DNA from: Rhynchonema sp. JSB1_4
Taxonomy: Eukaryota; Nematoda; Chromadorea; Monhysterida; Xyalidae
Direction of reading: 5' to 3'
NCBI GenBank assembly: GCA_030248065.1
Contig: JASAMV010008343.1
Span: 1-64,000, forward strand
DNA: 64,000 bases
Under the pieces are notes generated by a model that was not told the origin of the DNA, did no database searches, and saw nothing but the letters and a program-made list of their open reading frames with translations. Positions 23,238 through 35,446 of this stretch are shown piece by piece; the first letter of the stretch is position 1, and each line of letters opens with the position of its first letter. The position numbers and the translations under genes were made by a program.

Positions 23238-26200
23238 GCAATCTGTGAGGGCATCGCAAAATACGCGAGAAACCACTATCGCTGTAACAAAGATGCTCAT
23301 TGTCGCGACGTGTTGTTGTCGATGAGCAAGAATGGGATCGAATCAATTGATCGAGCTCGGCAATTCAACTTCTTTGGATTTCAATACCTCGTAAGTGAGA
23401 TTACATTGTATCGCCAGATTGCGACTCTTGAATTCGGTTTTAATTTTATCTGAAGTAAAATACCAACTAGAGTAACTTTTCAGTGGAACCGAACACAGAT
23501 TTGAGACCAAAATAAAATGAAAAATAAATAAGCGCTCCAATAGTCAGTTTTCTGGTCTTGGATCCTCTATTTGATTTATAGAAGAAGAGTTCGATCTTGA
23601 TACCAATTGAGAACATACCAGATTAGACAGTAACTTCAGCAATGGGCTGTTTATTTCAGTACTAGGCATCTTGTCAAGAGGATGCCGGCGCGTTAATATG
23701 ATTTTGATTTGTAAATTAACACGCCAACCGCAATCTACATTTAATCGTTCTTGTTTCAGCAGCATACGGTGGTTACTACGATGAGTGAGTGTCCCGATTA
23801 CGTTCGAATTTGGACTCGAATAGTATCCTGCAAATCGATGGCTGATCAGATCGAATCTCAAACTTGGAAGGACAAACGTCTACGAAAGTTCGACTTCTCC
23901 ATTGTGCAATACCGCTGGATCGGTCCGCCACGAGCCATTCATCCGGCAGTTCGCGGCAGTCAACGTAGAGCAATTGGAAAACAGATCATTGACAAGAGGT
24001 TTGAAATGTGGTGCAGCATAAAATTTATTTTTATGCGAAATCATTGTTTTATTACCATAGTGTATAATCAACAGTTTCAGCTTGGTATGGTGTTAAAAAA
24101 GCTTGATAGTCCATCATGGTTTCTTTGACTACTTTGGGCATATTGCGACATAACCCTAAATTTCCATGTATAAACAGCTATCATGTGTGTGTTGAAAATA
24201 TCTTCAGAATTCGACTACAGCTGTCCCCATACACGCCAGTTTCTGCTAGCGGTCCCACAATCAGCATGGCACGAGAGCAGATCATACAATCGAGTGTTCT
24301 GGACGGCGCAAATATGTCAAAAAAGCGACGTATATCAGTCGATGACGCCGTTCTGCTCCGCAAGCAAACGAATATCATGCGATCATACTGGCAGTGCGCG
24401 ATATCAGCTGTTAGATATGTTTTTTCTCCCAAGTGTGCGTTTGAGTTGTATACATTAGACAGACGGTCGGTAATTAAGTTATCATTTATTCACACCTTCG
24501 ATAACACGTTCATTTTTCGATTTAAGAACCGACCAAGTGCTAAGCGTTTGTTGCCATCGAAGTTCAGTGGTGCGAATGTCTGCGATTTTTTGAAAATGGG
24601 ACGTCTGAAGCAGGAACAAACATTGCTAGGTTAGATTATTTTTTTTAACAGCTTCGAGGGTACGATGCACAAACCCTAAATCAGTTAAAGGTAAATTGAC
24701 ACATGAATAACATTACAACAGCTTCTCGATAACTTGTCCTAACAACTTCAGTCAGTGAAAGCAACATTTCTGGAATGGAAATTTTTCTAAATTCTGAGAC
24801 TCGTGTTGGTGCCGCAGAAATAAAAATAGTATAAAAAGATAAACTATTCTCGATATTCTGAATTTCTAAATGCGAAAGTTCTTTGATAGCGACCTCACAC
24901 GCGCGAAAATAACTAAAAATTCCGCCGCAATCTCAAATTTCCCTTGTTTTTTTAGTTAAATGGAGCGACGCGCGTGATATTTATATTGTCATGCCGCCTT
25001 CATCTCTGTACGTGGTTCGCATGGCCTTGGAGGCCAATCTGTTGTTCAAATTCCTATCGAATGATTGGAAGTCAGTGGCTCAATTGGATACGACGTTTGA
25101 TGTTAGTTGTGTGAAATTTCGTTACAATTTGCGGAAATGTACGGACAAGGTGGACGGTTAGAACATATTGGATGATTTTTTCAATATTTAGAGAACGATT
25201 GTGTATAAATGTACACGTGTTTTCAGGCTGCCGGATACTTTGCCACGACTATATGCGTGAAAGTTCCAAATTTTTGTCGTCGACTCAGATACACGCATGA
25301 TCCACTGACTGCCACAACTGCGGATCGATTGTGTTTTGTACCGATAGCGACGGCCTTGATGAACAAGTTATCACTTTATTTTTGTGTGATCAAGATGCTT
25401 TCAAACATAAGACTTTTTTAAGACGAAACACCGATAACTACACCTGGAGTTTGAAACAAATCATGCTGCATTACATCGGTGAGTTAATTTATTGGATTAC
25501 AGAACATAGAATCCACAGTCGACACGAAAAGATGAAAATAATTGAGATAGAAACATTTCTGTGATCTCTGACCAAATTGTCACATTGATTGTGATGTTTT
25601 CGATTTTCGTGTTAGCTGATTTGATTTGGTTTTAATTTTAAAGAAGACAGAAATATTACGTTGATAATCATTCGTTTTCATGATCAAAATTTGCATGTCC
25701 ATCGAGTTTCAGCACACTATCCCATTCCCGATCGCAATCCACAGGAGCTCCAATTTCACCATCTTACTACCGACAGCGAAGCTCCACTACAGAATGCAAC
25801 GAACAACGTATTTATGTTTCGTCCGACACACGGCAGACGAGAATGTTTGGTTCATTTCAGGTTTGATTATATTTCTCTCACGTTATGCATTCGTCAGTTT
25901 TGAATTATTTCTTTACCGTGCACAAGAAACACGTTCCGCTTCTATACGTTCTGTTAAAGGATCTGCACCATATATACCCGACCGAAACCGATCTCAATGA
26001 AACTTGACACAGTAAGTGCGCTTGGTCCAAAACACTCATCACCGAGAAAATTTTTTCCCCATATGAGCTTCCTCTCTGAGCCAGGAAGACTAAAACGTAA
26101 AAAATTTTGACCGCACCTCACCACCCTGAAATTAAAATATCGATTTGTTTCGCATATTCTTTGTGCGCAGTTTCTTCACAAATTTTTCATAAACGCCTTG

Positions 26201-29200
26201 GGTGTAATTTAGAACCATATTCACTTTTTTAGCACTAGCACAGCTCCCGCTATTTTGCCAAAACGACTGAAATTTTCGAAAGAAAAATTTCTGTCGTATT
26301 TTCCGGTCAGATAGAAAGCAGACAGAGCTTTCATATAAATTAGGCAAGAAAGACCGTATAGTATACTATTCAGACCATCAATAAGTAATTTTCCACGGCT
26401 CATAACTTTCGACAAAAGCTCGCTCAACTGTGGTGAACCTGAACTTTTTTGTCATTTTCTGTGAATCGCAAACACACTTGTGTCATATTTTCCTATTTTA
26501 CTAACAATGTATCGAAGTGATATATGACACGCTAGGTAGTAAAAATATAATTGTCATTAATTATGTGCAAATCTAGGTTGCTCTAGCTGCATCCTTGCAG
26601 GTAGGAACAATAAAGAAATTCTACACAAAATTCATACTGTTAGCAAATTTTCACTTCCGTCATGTTTTTAGACTATCTACAGTTGCGTACGAATTGTGAC
26701 TTTTGCTGTCCGATGAAGCCCAAGCGTTATTCTTGTTTATCGATCGAAACTCAAAATTATAGATCTAAGGTATCTTGAGAAGAATCGTGTTCATTGAGGT
26801 CCATGTGTTCCACTTCCAACTACAACGGGCTTACAAGACGGCCAGCGTCTGCGGTGCTTTCACTAAACACACTTTTTCTGACCGGTAACATTCAAGTAGA
26901 CCAAAGGCGTTTATGAAAAATTTGAACAAATTGCGCACAAAGAATATGCAAAACAGATCGATATTTTAATTTTAAAGCGCTGAGATAGCGTCAAAATTTT
27001 ACCTTTTAACCCTCCAGGCTCAAACAGGGACTTGATATGGGAAAAATTTTTTTGGCCGTCAGTGTCTTGGACCAAGCTCACTTACGATGCCAAGTCTCAT
27101 TGAGACTGGTTTCAGTCGCATATATATGCCGGAGACCCTTTAAATGACCATTTTATCGTCGATATTTTATTCTTTGCAAGTGGTTTGATTTTGATTCAGA
27201 CGCAACATCCTCGCAAACATGACCGGTGCCCCCAAAGACATCAAAGCTATTGTGGATCGACTGATATTTGGTCGAAAAGAGGGTGTGTAGTGAAGCTTCT
27301 TAACTTTTGAGTAGAGGATGATGTTTGGTGTTAATTTAAATAAAACGTTGCCTGTTGTTTTTTAGGAGACGCCAGACGATATGGAAGAACTTGGTATTTG
27401 GGTCTCGTTGGAAGGGACCCGGAGGAAATGCCCAGTTTGATCGAACAAACCGAGAAAACACTGCACCGACTCAATGTGTTACCCCACTTTCTGGACTACT
27501 TTCAATCGTGAGTTTAATTTATGGTGTATATTCCACAGTTTAAATATTTTGCAGTATAACTTCGATTCCTTTGTATATACAATAATGTTCTGTGTTCCAG
27601 GTAAACCTTTATACTTGTTACACAGGAGCGTGAAGCACCGACTTATCAATTACTTCACTGGATCCGAGGTTCTCGACGTACTTACGACCGATCGATCGTT
27701 GGGTCCCTCTGCTAATACAAACGTTCAGGAATCGCTGCAAGGAGCGTAAGTAAAACATCACCTTTCTGAACAAGCGGAAAATTGTAAAAGGTTGTGATTA
27801 ACAACCGTTGAAGCTTGCTTAAATCGAAGATGATCACAAAAAGCGAATGAAAATTTGCACCGCCACTGTGACAGAAATAGACAAAACCGCGATGCACAGG
27901 TATCCTACCCTAAAAATTTTCCGAAAACGGTAAAAATTGCCCATTTTTACCCCTAAAATGCTCAAAATCGCTTGCTAGCGCAAGCATAACCCCAAAATGA
28001 CCATTTTTTGCGCTTTCAACACCGATTTTGCTCAATTTTCCTCTTAAAAAAATTGACTTTTTTGAACAACCCCCCCCCTGGCTATCCGAGATTTTTTATT
28101 TTAGGGAGCAAGCCCCCCCCTGGTATCCGAGATTTTTCATTTTGGGTATCCGGTATCCGAAAATTTTGAATTTTGGGTATCCGGTATCCTGACTTTTTGA
28201 TTTCCCAACGACACCACTGACAATAGGTATTCAAACGTTCGTATTGTTAAATATAAAAATTAAAACGTTTCACTTGTTCAGATGAAATTGTGTCTTACCC
28301 ATATATAGGATGAAGAAATCAACTGGAAAACCGAAATCGTTACCTGAAATGATAATGCGCTTGGGCGACTTCATCAGTGATGAGCACGAACAATTGATCA
28401 TCGCTGCAATCATGGACAACGGTAAAACCGAGACATATCAATTCTTATGTAATTAGGTTTTGCCGTTGTACGTTGTCCACTTATCGATTGCAGTTTAAAT
28501 CAAAAGAGTATAGTTGAGTGCTGTTTTAGGTAAATGGGAGTTGACCACAGAGGCGAAACAGGACGTAATGCAGCATGTTGGATCACCAATCGGACCCACA
28601 ATGAGCATCAATCAGATTCGTCTGACTTTGCGATATCTGGGGCTGCCAGGTACACATATATCGTCTAAAAACGTTAATATATCTTGAGATTTCTTTTGAG
28701 TGATTTTCAGAAGATGAAATGATCTTTCCACCATATCGAATCGATTTTGCTCATTGGCGTAGATTGGTGCACACTGCTCGGATCAGTCACGAATTCTGGG
28801 CGCAAAAGTGTGTCGAAAACAAAGATGAACGACGGACATACTGGTGTAGATACAGCAACGTTAGTCTGTGCATGCAATATATCGTCCAAGAATGTAATTG
28901 GACAAATACAAAAAGTGGAATGAATATGAAGAACATATTCAGAACTTGTTTTGTATGAACAGGAGTTCTGTGGCGGGTAAAGCTTTGAGCGATATATCTA
29001 TTGCATTTGAAGCATCAAGTGAATAATGAAAAACATGTCAGTCACAAAATCTCTAATGTAATCCTCAACCGTGGACTACTAGTTTTCTCAACCGTGGACT
29101 ATTAACCGTGGACAGTTGGCCTACATGCTGACGGTGGCTCACTTCACCAGTTAATAATCCACGGTCAATAGTTCACGGTTGAGAAAACTTGTTTTGGTGA

Positions 29201-32200
29201 AAGGTCGTTCTGGACGCACGGTTAATAGTGCACGGTTCAAGTTTTCTCAACCGTGGACTATTAACCGTGAATTATTAACTGGTGCAGTGAGCCACCGTCA
29301 ACATGTAGGCCAACTGTCCACGGTTAATAGTCCACGGTTCGGTGAACGGTTAATAATCCACGGTTAATAGTCCACGGTTGAGAAAACTTGTATTTTTGTC
29401 AACCGTAGATTCAACGGTGGAGTAAGCGACCGTCAGCATGTAGGCCACCTGTCCCGAACAACCTTTCACTAAATCTTTTCTCAACCGTGAACTATTAACC
29501 GTGGATTATTAACTGGTGGAGTCGACTATAGGCCAATCCACGGTTAATAGTTCACGGTTGAGAAAACTTGTATTTTTATCAACCGTAGATTCAACGGTGG
29601 AGTGAGCGGCCGTCAGCATGTAGGCCAACTGTCCAGACCAACCTTTCACCAAAACAAGTTTTCTCAACCATGGACTATTAACCGTGGATTATTAACTGGT
29701 GAAGTGAGCCACCGTCAGCATGTAGGCCAAAGTTTTCTCGTTTCTCAACCGTGGACTATTAACCGTGGATTATTAACTGGTGAAGTGAGCCACCGTCAGC
29801 ATGTAGGCCAAAGTTTTCTCAACCGTGGACTATTAGTGGACTATTAACCGTTTTTGTCAACCGTGGACTATTAACCGTGGATTATTAACCGTTCGTGGAC
29901 TATTAACCGTGGATTATTAACCGTTAAACGGTGGTTAACCGTTATCGACCGTGGACTATTGACCGTAACAAGTTTTCTCAACCGTAACGGTTAATCTCAA
30001 CGGTGGACTATTAACCGTGGATTATTAACCCTTAGGTAACTGTTAATAATCCAGGTTGAGAAAACTTGTATTTTTCTGAACCGTAGATTTAACGGTGGAG
30101 TGAGCGACCGTCAGCATGTAGGCCAACTGTCCAGAACAACCTTTCACCAAAACAAGTTTTGTCAACCGTGGACTATTAACCGTGGATTATTAACCGTTAA
30201 ACGGTGATTAACCGTTATCGACCCATGCTGACGGTGGCTCACTCCACCACTTAATAATCTGACGGTCGCTCACTCCACTGTCGAATCTACGGTTGACAAA
30301 AATACAAGTTTTCTCAACCGTGGACTATCGGCCTACATGCTGACGGTCGCTCACTCCACCGTTGAATCTACGGTTCAGAAAAATACAAGTTTTCTCAACC
30401 TGGATTATTAACATTTTCCTAAGGGTTAATAATCCACGGTTAATAGTCCGCCGTCGATAATGGTTAACCACCGTTTAACGGTTAATAATCCACGGTTAAT
30501 AGTCCACGGTTGACAAAAACGGTTAATAGTCCACGGTTGACAAAACTTGTTTTGGTGAAAGGTTGTTCTGGACAGTTGGCCTACATGCTGACGGTCGCTC
30601 ACTCCACCGTTGAATCTACGGTTCAGAAAAATACAAGTTTTCTCAACCTGGATTATTAACATTTTCCTAAGGGTTAATAATCCACGGTTAATAGTCCACC
30701 GTTGAGATTAACCGTTACGGTTGAGAAAACTTGTAAACGGTTAATAGTCCACGGTTGATAAAACTTATTTTCCTAAGGGTTAATAATCCACGGTTAATAG
30801 TCCACCGTCGATAATGGTTAACCACCGTTCAACGGTTAATAATCCACGGTTAATAGTCCACGGTTGACAAAAACGGTTAATAGTCCACGGTTGACAAAAC
30901 TTGTTTTGGTGAAAGGTTGTTCTGGACAGTTGGCCTACATGCTGACGGTCGCTCACTCCACCGTTGAATCTACGGTTCAGAAAAATACAAGTTTTCTCAA
31001 CCTGATTATTCTTTTTCCTAAGGGTTAATAATCCACGGTTAATAGTCCACCGTCGATAATGGTTAACCACCGTTTAACGGTTAATAATCCACGGTTAATA
31101 GTCCACGGTTGACAAAAACGGTTAATAGTCCACGGTTGACAAAACTTGTTTTGGTGAAAGGTTGTTCTGGACAGTTGGCCTACATGCTGACGGTCGCTCA
31201 CTTCACCGTTGAATCTACGGTTCAGAAAAATACAAGTTTTCTCAACCTGGATTATTAACATTTTCCTAAGGGTTAATAATCCACGGTTAATAGTCCACCG
31301 TTGAGATTAACCGTTACGGTTGAGAAAACTTGTAAACGGTTAATAGTCCACGGTGGCCTACATGCTGACCGTGGCTCACTCCACGGTTGAATCTACGGTT
31401 TATAAAATTACAAGTTTTCTCAACCTAGATTATTAACCGTTACCCAAGGGCAAGAAGGTTCGATGTACATGGTTTACAGGGTCGGACATTGGAAGACAAC
31501 GATGTACACACGGGTTCAATTGTGCTGGAAACGAGTCCGGTTTTGCACTCGTATCACGTCTATTGTCGATTTGGAGATTCAAAGGGACAAGTACATTGCT
31601 CTGATTTTCGAAGAGAAAGTTGGTTCGAGTAATTTGAAAGGATTTTGGGTGGATCATTCCTTCTAATTTCAGTGTTTGTCCCTTTTCAGTGAATGGCATT
31701 TGTCCTCACATCATTCACTTTCTGCTCGAGAAGGTGGCCGGCAGTCGTTCGTTCTATTCATGGTTTCGTAAGATACATGAAGCGGCTGCCAGGTTGTACG
31801 AGAACAATCCGATCCTGAAGACTTCATATTTTGGATACAAGGGAGCAAGTGGAAAGAAGGGACATGCCAAAAAAGGTAGTTTGTTCGGTTGATGCCGAAA
31901 GTGTAAACTTTTCGGTTGTCCATGTTTATTGTCAAAGTAAGAAATTTAATGAAGTCCATTAACTTTGCTAAATCTACAAAATGTGAAATGAGGTTGATAA
32001 GAAAAGTTGGGTTTTTTAAAATCATTTCCGTTACGCAGATAATGTGCGACCGGGTCGAACGGGTAGGCGGAAAGCGATAACGGACATTCAGAAGGACAAT
32101 GTATCCGATGTACTGGGCGGGTTGAACGCGTACGATGGACAAGTGTTTCAAACCGGGCGAAACGCAGATCCATTCAAGGTCGCCGTGGAGGTTGGGGAGA

Positions 32201-34878
32201 AAAAAAGTACGTTTTTTATATTGATTTCGATTTTTAGATAAAAGGTATATTTTAATCGAAAGGCATGTTTTACATGAGTTTTCCTTATTGTGCATTGTAA
32301 GAACAGTAAGACAAGATGCATAACTACAAATGACATGAGTTTGGTTTTTTATGCAGATTAACGTTCGAAGTATGCCAGTAAAGTTTAGGTAACGATTTGG
32401 GAGTAGATGGGAGTTGTATTTTGTAACGAGTCAACTGTTCAAGCGATTACAGAATTTTTAGTTTTTCAGAAGTGAATATTCGAGCTCGTGGGTCGAAAAA
32501 AACAAAAACGGTTACCGAACCAGTTCCGTACGCAGATGGTACCGTGGGATCGTTTGTACCGCAGGCTGACATTCAAGTATCATCGCAAGAATTTCAAAAC
32601 ATGTCAATGGGCTACCAAAAGACTGTCGCGTTAGCTAAGCGACGGAGATTTTGTCTCGAGCCCAGTGGGCGATTCGAAGGGGCAAGTAGTGAACGAGTTT
32701 TCGCCGCGGGTTCCGGACAGAGTGTGTCACAGGTTATCAATGTGGCTTTCTTGTGTTAAAACGGAGTTTTTATTGACATGAATCTGCGTATGAACCGACG
32801 ACATTGTTTTTGAGATTGAGATGGAGCCTGGTTTTGGATATAACTATGTGTTTATGTTGGAGTGGTTAGTTCGCTTTTGATAAAAAGGATGGTTATTACA
32901 ATATCTCTTTCAGACGAGAGTCCAGACGACAGCTAAACAAGTAGCCACAACGACCGTTTCGACAGGGAATCCGACACGGAGAACGGAGGATAGTGAAACT
33001 GCAATCGAAAACGATGCCGCGACTACAGAGGCAGAAGTGGACATTTTAATGGTGGGATTATGTTTCTGCCTACGGGAGTTTTCGACTTAAACTTACGCCG
33101 TGGGGCCGGATATTTTTTACGGAGTGTTGATTTTACATCGAAGAGTAAAGTTGCGGAAATAGTTGAAACTAGTGTAAGATTGGTGGAAATGGTGCAATGT
33201 TTTGTTGTTTTGCCGAGGTTTTGCCGAATTTAGATGAAGGTGTTCACAATGACGTTGAAATATTGTATGAAAATGAACATGCTGCTGTACCGTGTCGGTG
33301 TAAATGAAACCGAGGGGGGGGATGGGTGCAATGGGAAGCTGTAAGCGCATTCTTTTATTTGTGGTCCGAGAGTCCATTTTTTATCAATTTCGGTCGAAGG
33401 GGGCGTTAAGTAGAAAACTGCGGTGTTTGTTTTTTGTGTTTTTATTTTTAGGGGAGGTGCAAAAACGGGTATTTTCAAAAAAATTTTGTGAGGAAATGGG
33501 CTGAAACATGTACTTGGAGATTAAAAAAAGCTCCTTTTGAACTGTTTAGCAGCGATATAAATTAGTTTTGAGATTGAAAAAGAACATTGTCTCCCAAAAG
33601 TTCAAATTTGCAAGATTTTCGGAAAAAATAGCGAGGTATTTTTTCAGCCCTGGGAAAAAAACGGTTTTTTTTGCCGAAAGGTATAAATTAGCCTAAAAAT
33701 ATTGCTTTAATTTACAGGAGGCACAGCGATGTTTAGATGACGCGGTGGCGAATGATGATGATGGAGATGCGGTTATGAGAGAGACCGATGATGAGGTATG
33801 TGCGAGTTGTAACTGATATAATGATGGTGATGTTTAAAGATGCTGGTCGAGAATTGTTGGAGGACGCTTGATGTTCGGGGTAGCACATATAAACAAAATT
33901 TCAAGATGGTGTTACTCGATCCTAATATGATGAGCCCATTGGTTGCTTGTTGATGTTTCACGGTCAGGTTCAAGTTTGTACTTGGTGAAAAGAACGGAAG
34001 AAATTGGAAACGCTGCTGCGATTGGAATAGGCTGTTTCAAAGTTTGATACTGGAGTGAGAGGAACTCGGAACATTGACAAAAACGGCAATGCACAATAGC
34101 TACTGAAACTTATTTCATTTACCACAGATGCTCAAAACTACATGAGTAGAAAAGCCCAGCAAAAGATAACTAGGTCTCTGAGAGCGTTTATTTTTTATTC
34201 AACTATGCGGGCGTCTCAATAGCTATTGTCCATTGCGGTTTTTGTTACAATGTTTGGGGGTTGCTGTCAGTTCAGTATGAAACTTTGAAACAGGCTATTC
34301 GTGTGACAGCAGCGTTTCGAATTTTTTCGGCAGGTGCAAACTTCAACGTGGCCGTGAAATATCAAGAAGCAACGAATCCGCTGGCCAGATTAGGGTCAAG
34401 TAACAGTGTCTTATCCCGTAGATCAAGCGCGGTCGAAGGGTTGTTGACGAGCAACTTTAAGAGTATCGGACTCAGAATCTCTCAGAGGATCCAAGGTTCA
34501 AAAAAAGATTGAACCTGGTGATGAAAAATTTAAAAAGAAAATGGGTTGGTGAAATTAGGGTGGAATAACACGATATGCAAACTTTGTTTTTTCTACTGCC
34601 ATGTTAAAGGGGGTAAACAGCAACTACGATTATCATGTGTTTATGTCTGGATTCAGGGGGTTTGGTGATAATCGAACAGGACATTTCAGAGTGCAACTCG
34701 ACGTGGTCGGCGGAAACAGTGTTTTGATGGTCTTGAAGACGATGTTTTGCAAATAGGCACACAAGAGCGTGAACGTGTAAAGAAGAAGGACTTGGTGGTT
34801 CCGCGGGATGAAGTTTCCAATCCTGCGAAAGTGATGTTAGCGAAACGACTAAAAAGAGATCAAAAGGAAAAAAAATAG
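23238..34878 (+). CDS. Mutator-like (MULE) DDE transposase gene with SWIM-like finger (19+ exons)
   Basis: Exons: 23238-23390, 23760-23998, 24208-24629, 24956-25156, 25227-25478, 25713-25860, 27200-27282, 27366-27507, 27626-27745, 28309-28421, 28530-28649, 28711-28843, 31449-31618, 31690-31875, 32039-32206, 32470-32732, 32914-33051, 33718-33795, 34690-34878. They join in phase to 1106 codons, counting one in-frame TGA at 25298-25300 and the final TAG. Residues counted from 23238: a Cys pair in HYRCNKDAHC (FLYWCH/FAR1-like finger), first catalytic Asp in AQLDTTFD (D316), NYTWSLKQ, second Asp in LTTDSEAPL (D443) before CLVHFRRNILANM, third acid in TNVQES (E582), and a SWIM-like finger HCSDF...GICPH (C759, C770, H772; the usual first Cys is Val). 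An acidic, then basic tail follows. The true start is probably upstream. The intron density suggests an old or host-adopted copy; no terminal repeats were seen. Confidence 0.72.
25298..25300 (+). other. In-frame TGA in the transposase frame
   Basis: The exon 25227-25478 joins both neighbours in phase, yet a TGA falls between SSTQIHA and STDCHNCG. Conserved-looking transposase sequence continues on both sides, between the first and second catalytic Asp. The other hand-built gene models contain no in-frame TGA and use TGG for Trp, so a genetic-code change is unlikely. A disabling mutation, sequencing error or an unseen tiny intron are the simpler readings. Confidence 0.6.
25967..27148. mobile_element. 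Foldback element, CATATATATGGCAGAGACCC family, copy 4 (about 1.2 kb)
   Basis: The left end GGATCTGCACCATATATACC and the right end CATATATATGCCGGAGACCC are inverted copies, with mirrored inner blocks (TCGATTTGTTTCGCATATTC against GAATATGCAAAACAGATCGA). It fills the transposase-gene intron 25861-27199 and is the most complete copy in the window. No coding capacity was found. Confidence 0.7.
27746..28308. other. Transposase intron with short tandem texture
   Basis: Contains imperfect direct repeats of GGTATCCGAGATTTTT and GGTATCCGGTATCC (about 28080-28200), C runs at 28070 and 28110, and A-rich sequence. No exon is needed here, because the flanking exons join in phase. Confidence 0.45.
29065..31440. 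repeat. Palindromic AACCGTGGATTATTAACCG satellite, main 2.4-kb block
   Basis: The largest array of this satellite, filling most of the intron 28844-31448. Core units are CAACCGTGGACTATTAACCG and its complement, mixed with a conserved non-palindromic module (GTCAGCATGTAGGCCAACTG, then AACCTTTCACCAAAACAAG). In the right half a higher-order unit of about 600 bp recurs (compare 30668 and 31266), all in one orientation, whereas the left half is mostly inverted. Small frames translated from it repeat the same peptide and are not genes. Confidence 0.88.
33052..33717. repeat. Intron holding an AAAACCGTTTT-type repeat, copy 3
   Basis: Intron of the transposase gene. About 33290-33680 carries the AAAACGGGTATTTTC, GCTCCTTTTGAACTGTTTAGC and GAAAAAAACGGTTTT blocks of the family at 3440-3960 and 17095-17520. 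The rest is T/G-rich without further signal. Confidence 0.5.
33833..34465. mobile_element. Foldback element, TTAAAGGTGCTGG family, copy 3 (compact, about 630 bp)
   Basis: The left end TTTAAAGATGCTGGTCGAGA and the inverted right end TTGACGAGCAACTTTAA flank arms that mirror each other around a short centre at about 34110-34150. It lacks the large CACAC palindrome of copy 2, so it shows the minimal form. It sits in the intron before the last transposase exon. Confidence 0.65.
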
Positions 34879-35446
34879 CGGATTTGTACAATTTAGTTGT
34901 TTTCTACGTTGTTCGCTTGTTTTAGACGTTTGAGAAAAGGTTTCAATAGTGTGAATTGTCCATACTGTTTTTGATAATGATAATGATACTGCTTTGCTGA
35001 TTATTGTTTATTTTGATTCAGCTTGATAATCTCGAAGTAACAACATAATGCCACAAAGCAATTTGGCAGATACATTTGAAAGAAAAAAAGGCGAATAAGC
35101 GTCATGAAAATGAACAGATTTAACCGAAAAACATAAGCGTGATGAAAATGAACATTGATTTTACGGAAAAATAAACAAAACAATTATCAACAAATGAACA
35201 ATTTTTTGACGCGATGATTTTATCGCGTTCGACGAAGAGGATCGCTAATTAGCATGGTCATACTGACGGATAATCATGATTCAAAAACAACGATAATGAA
35301 AGAAAAAAATAGTTCGGCGTTTGAAGCAACAAGAATTTTTGACTAACGCTGAATAATAACTGAAGTATTTTTTTTGGCTACTAACGACTGGTTTTGACCG
35401 TTTTATGACAAGGAAAACTGAACTGATCTTTGGAACCAGGTACTAT
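34879..35446. other. Convergent intergenic spacer
   Basis: About 570 bp of A/T-rich sequence between the 3' end of the plus-strand transposase gene and the 3' end of the minus-strand RPA32-like gene. No gene or repeat family is recognised. Confidence 0.5.

Noticed and set aside
20243..25300. Reassignment of TGA to Trp or Cys, suggested by in-frame TGA at about 20240 and at 25298
   Set aside because: Five gene models that close in phase contain no in-frame TGA and encode Trp only with TGG, so TGA is treated as a stop.
30426..31261. Three similar minus-strand frames of 78-96 codons
   Set aside because: They are translations of the same satellite unit and change with unit length; no gene evidence.
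29065..31440. CRISPR-like or telomere-like reading of the AACCGTGG array
   Set aside because: Units are irregularly spaced, occur in both orientations and have no unique spacers; the host is clearly eukaryotic and the array lies inside an intron.
31711..32295. 194-codon open frame on the minus strand
   Set aside because: It runs across two plus-strand transposase exons and the intron between them. The plus-strand exons join in phase and carry the SWIM-like finger, so this is an antisense shadow.
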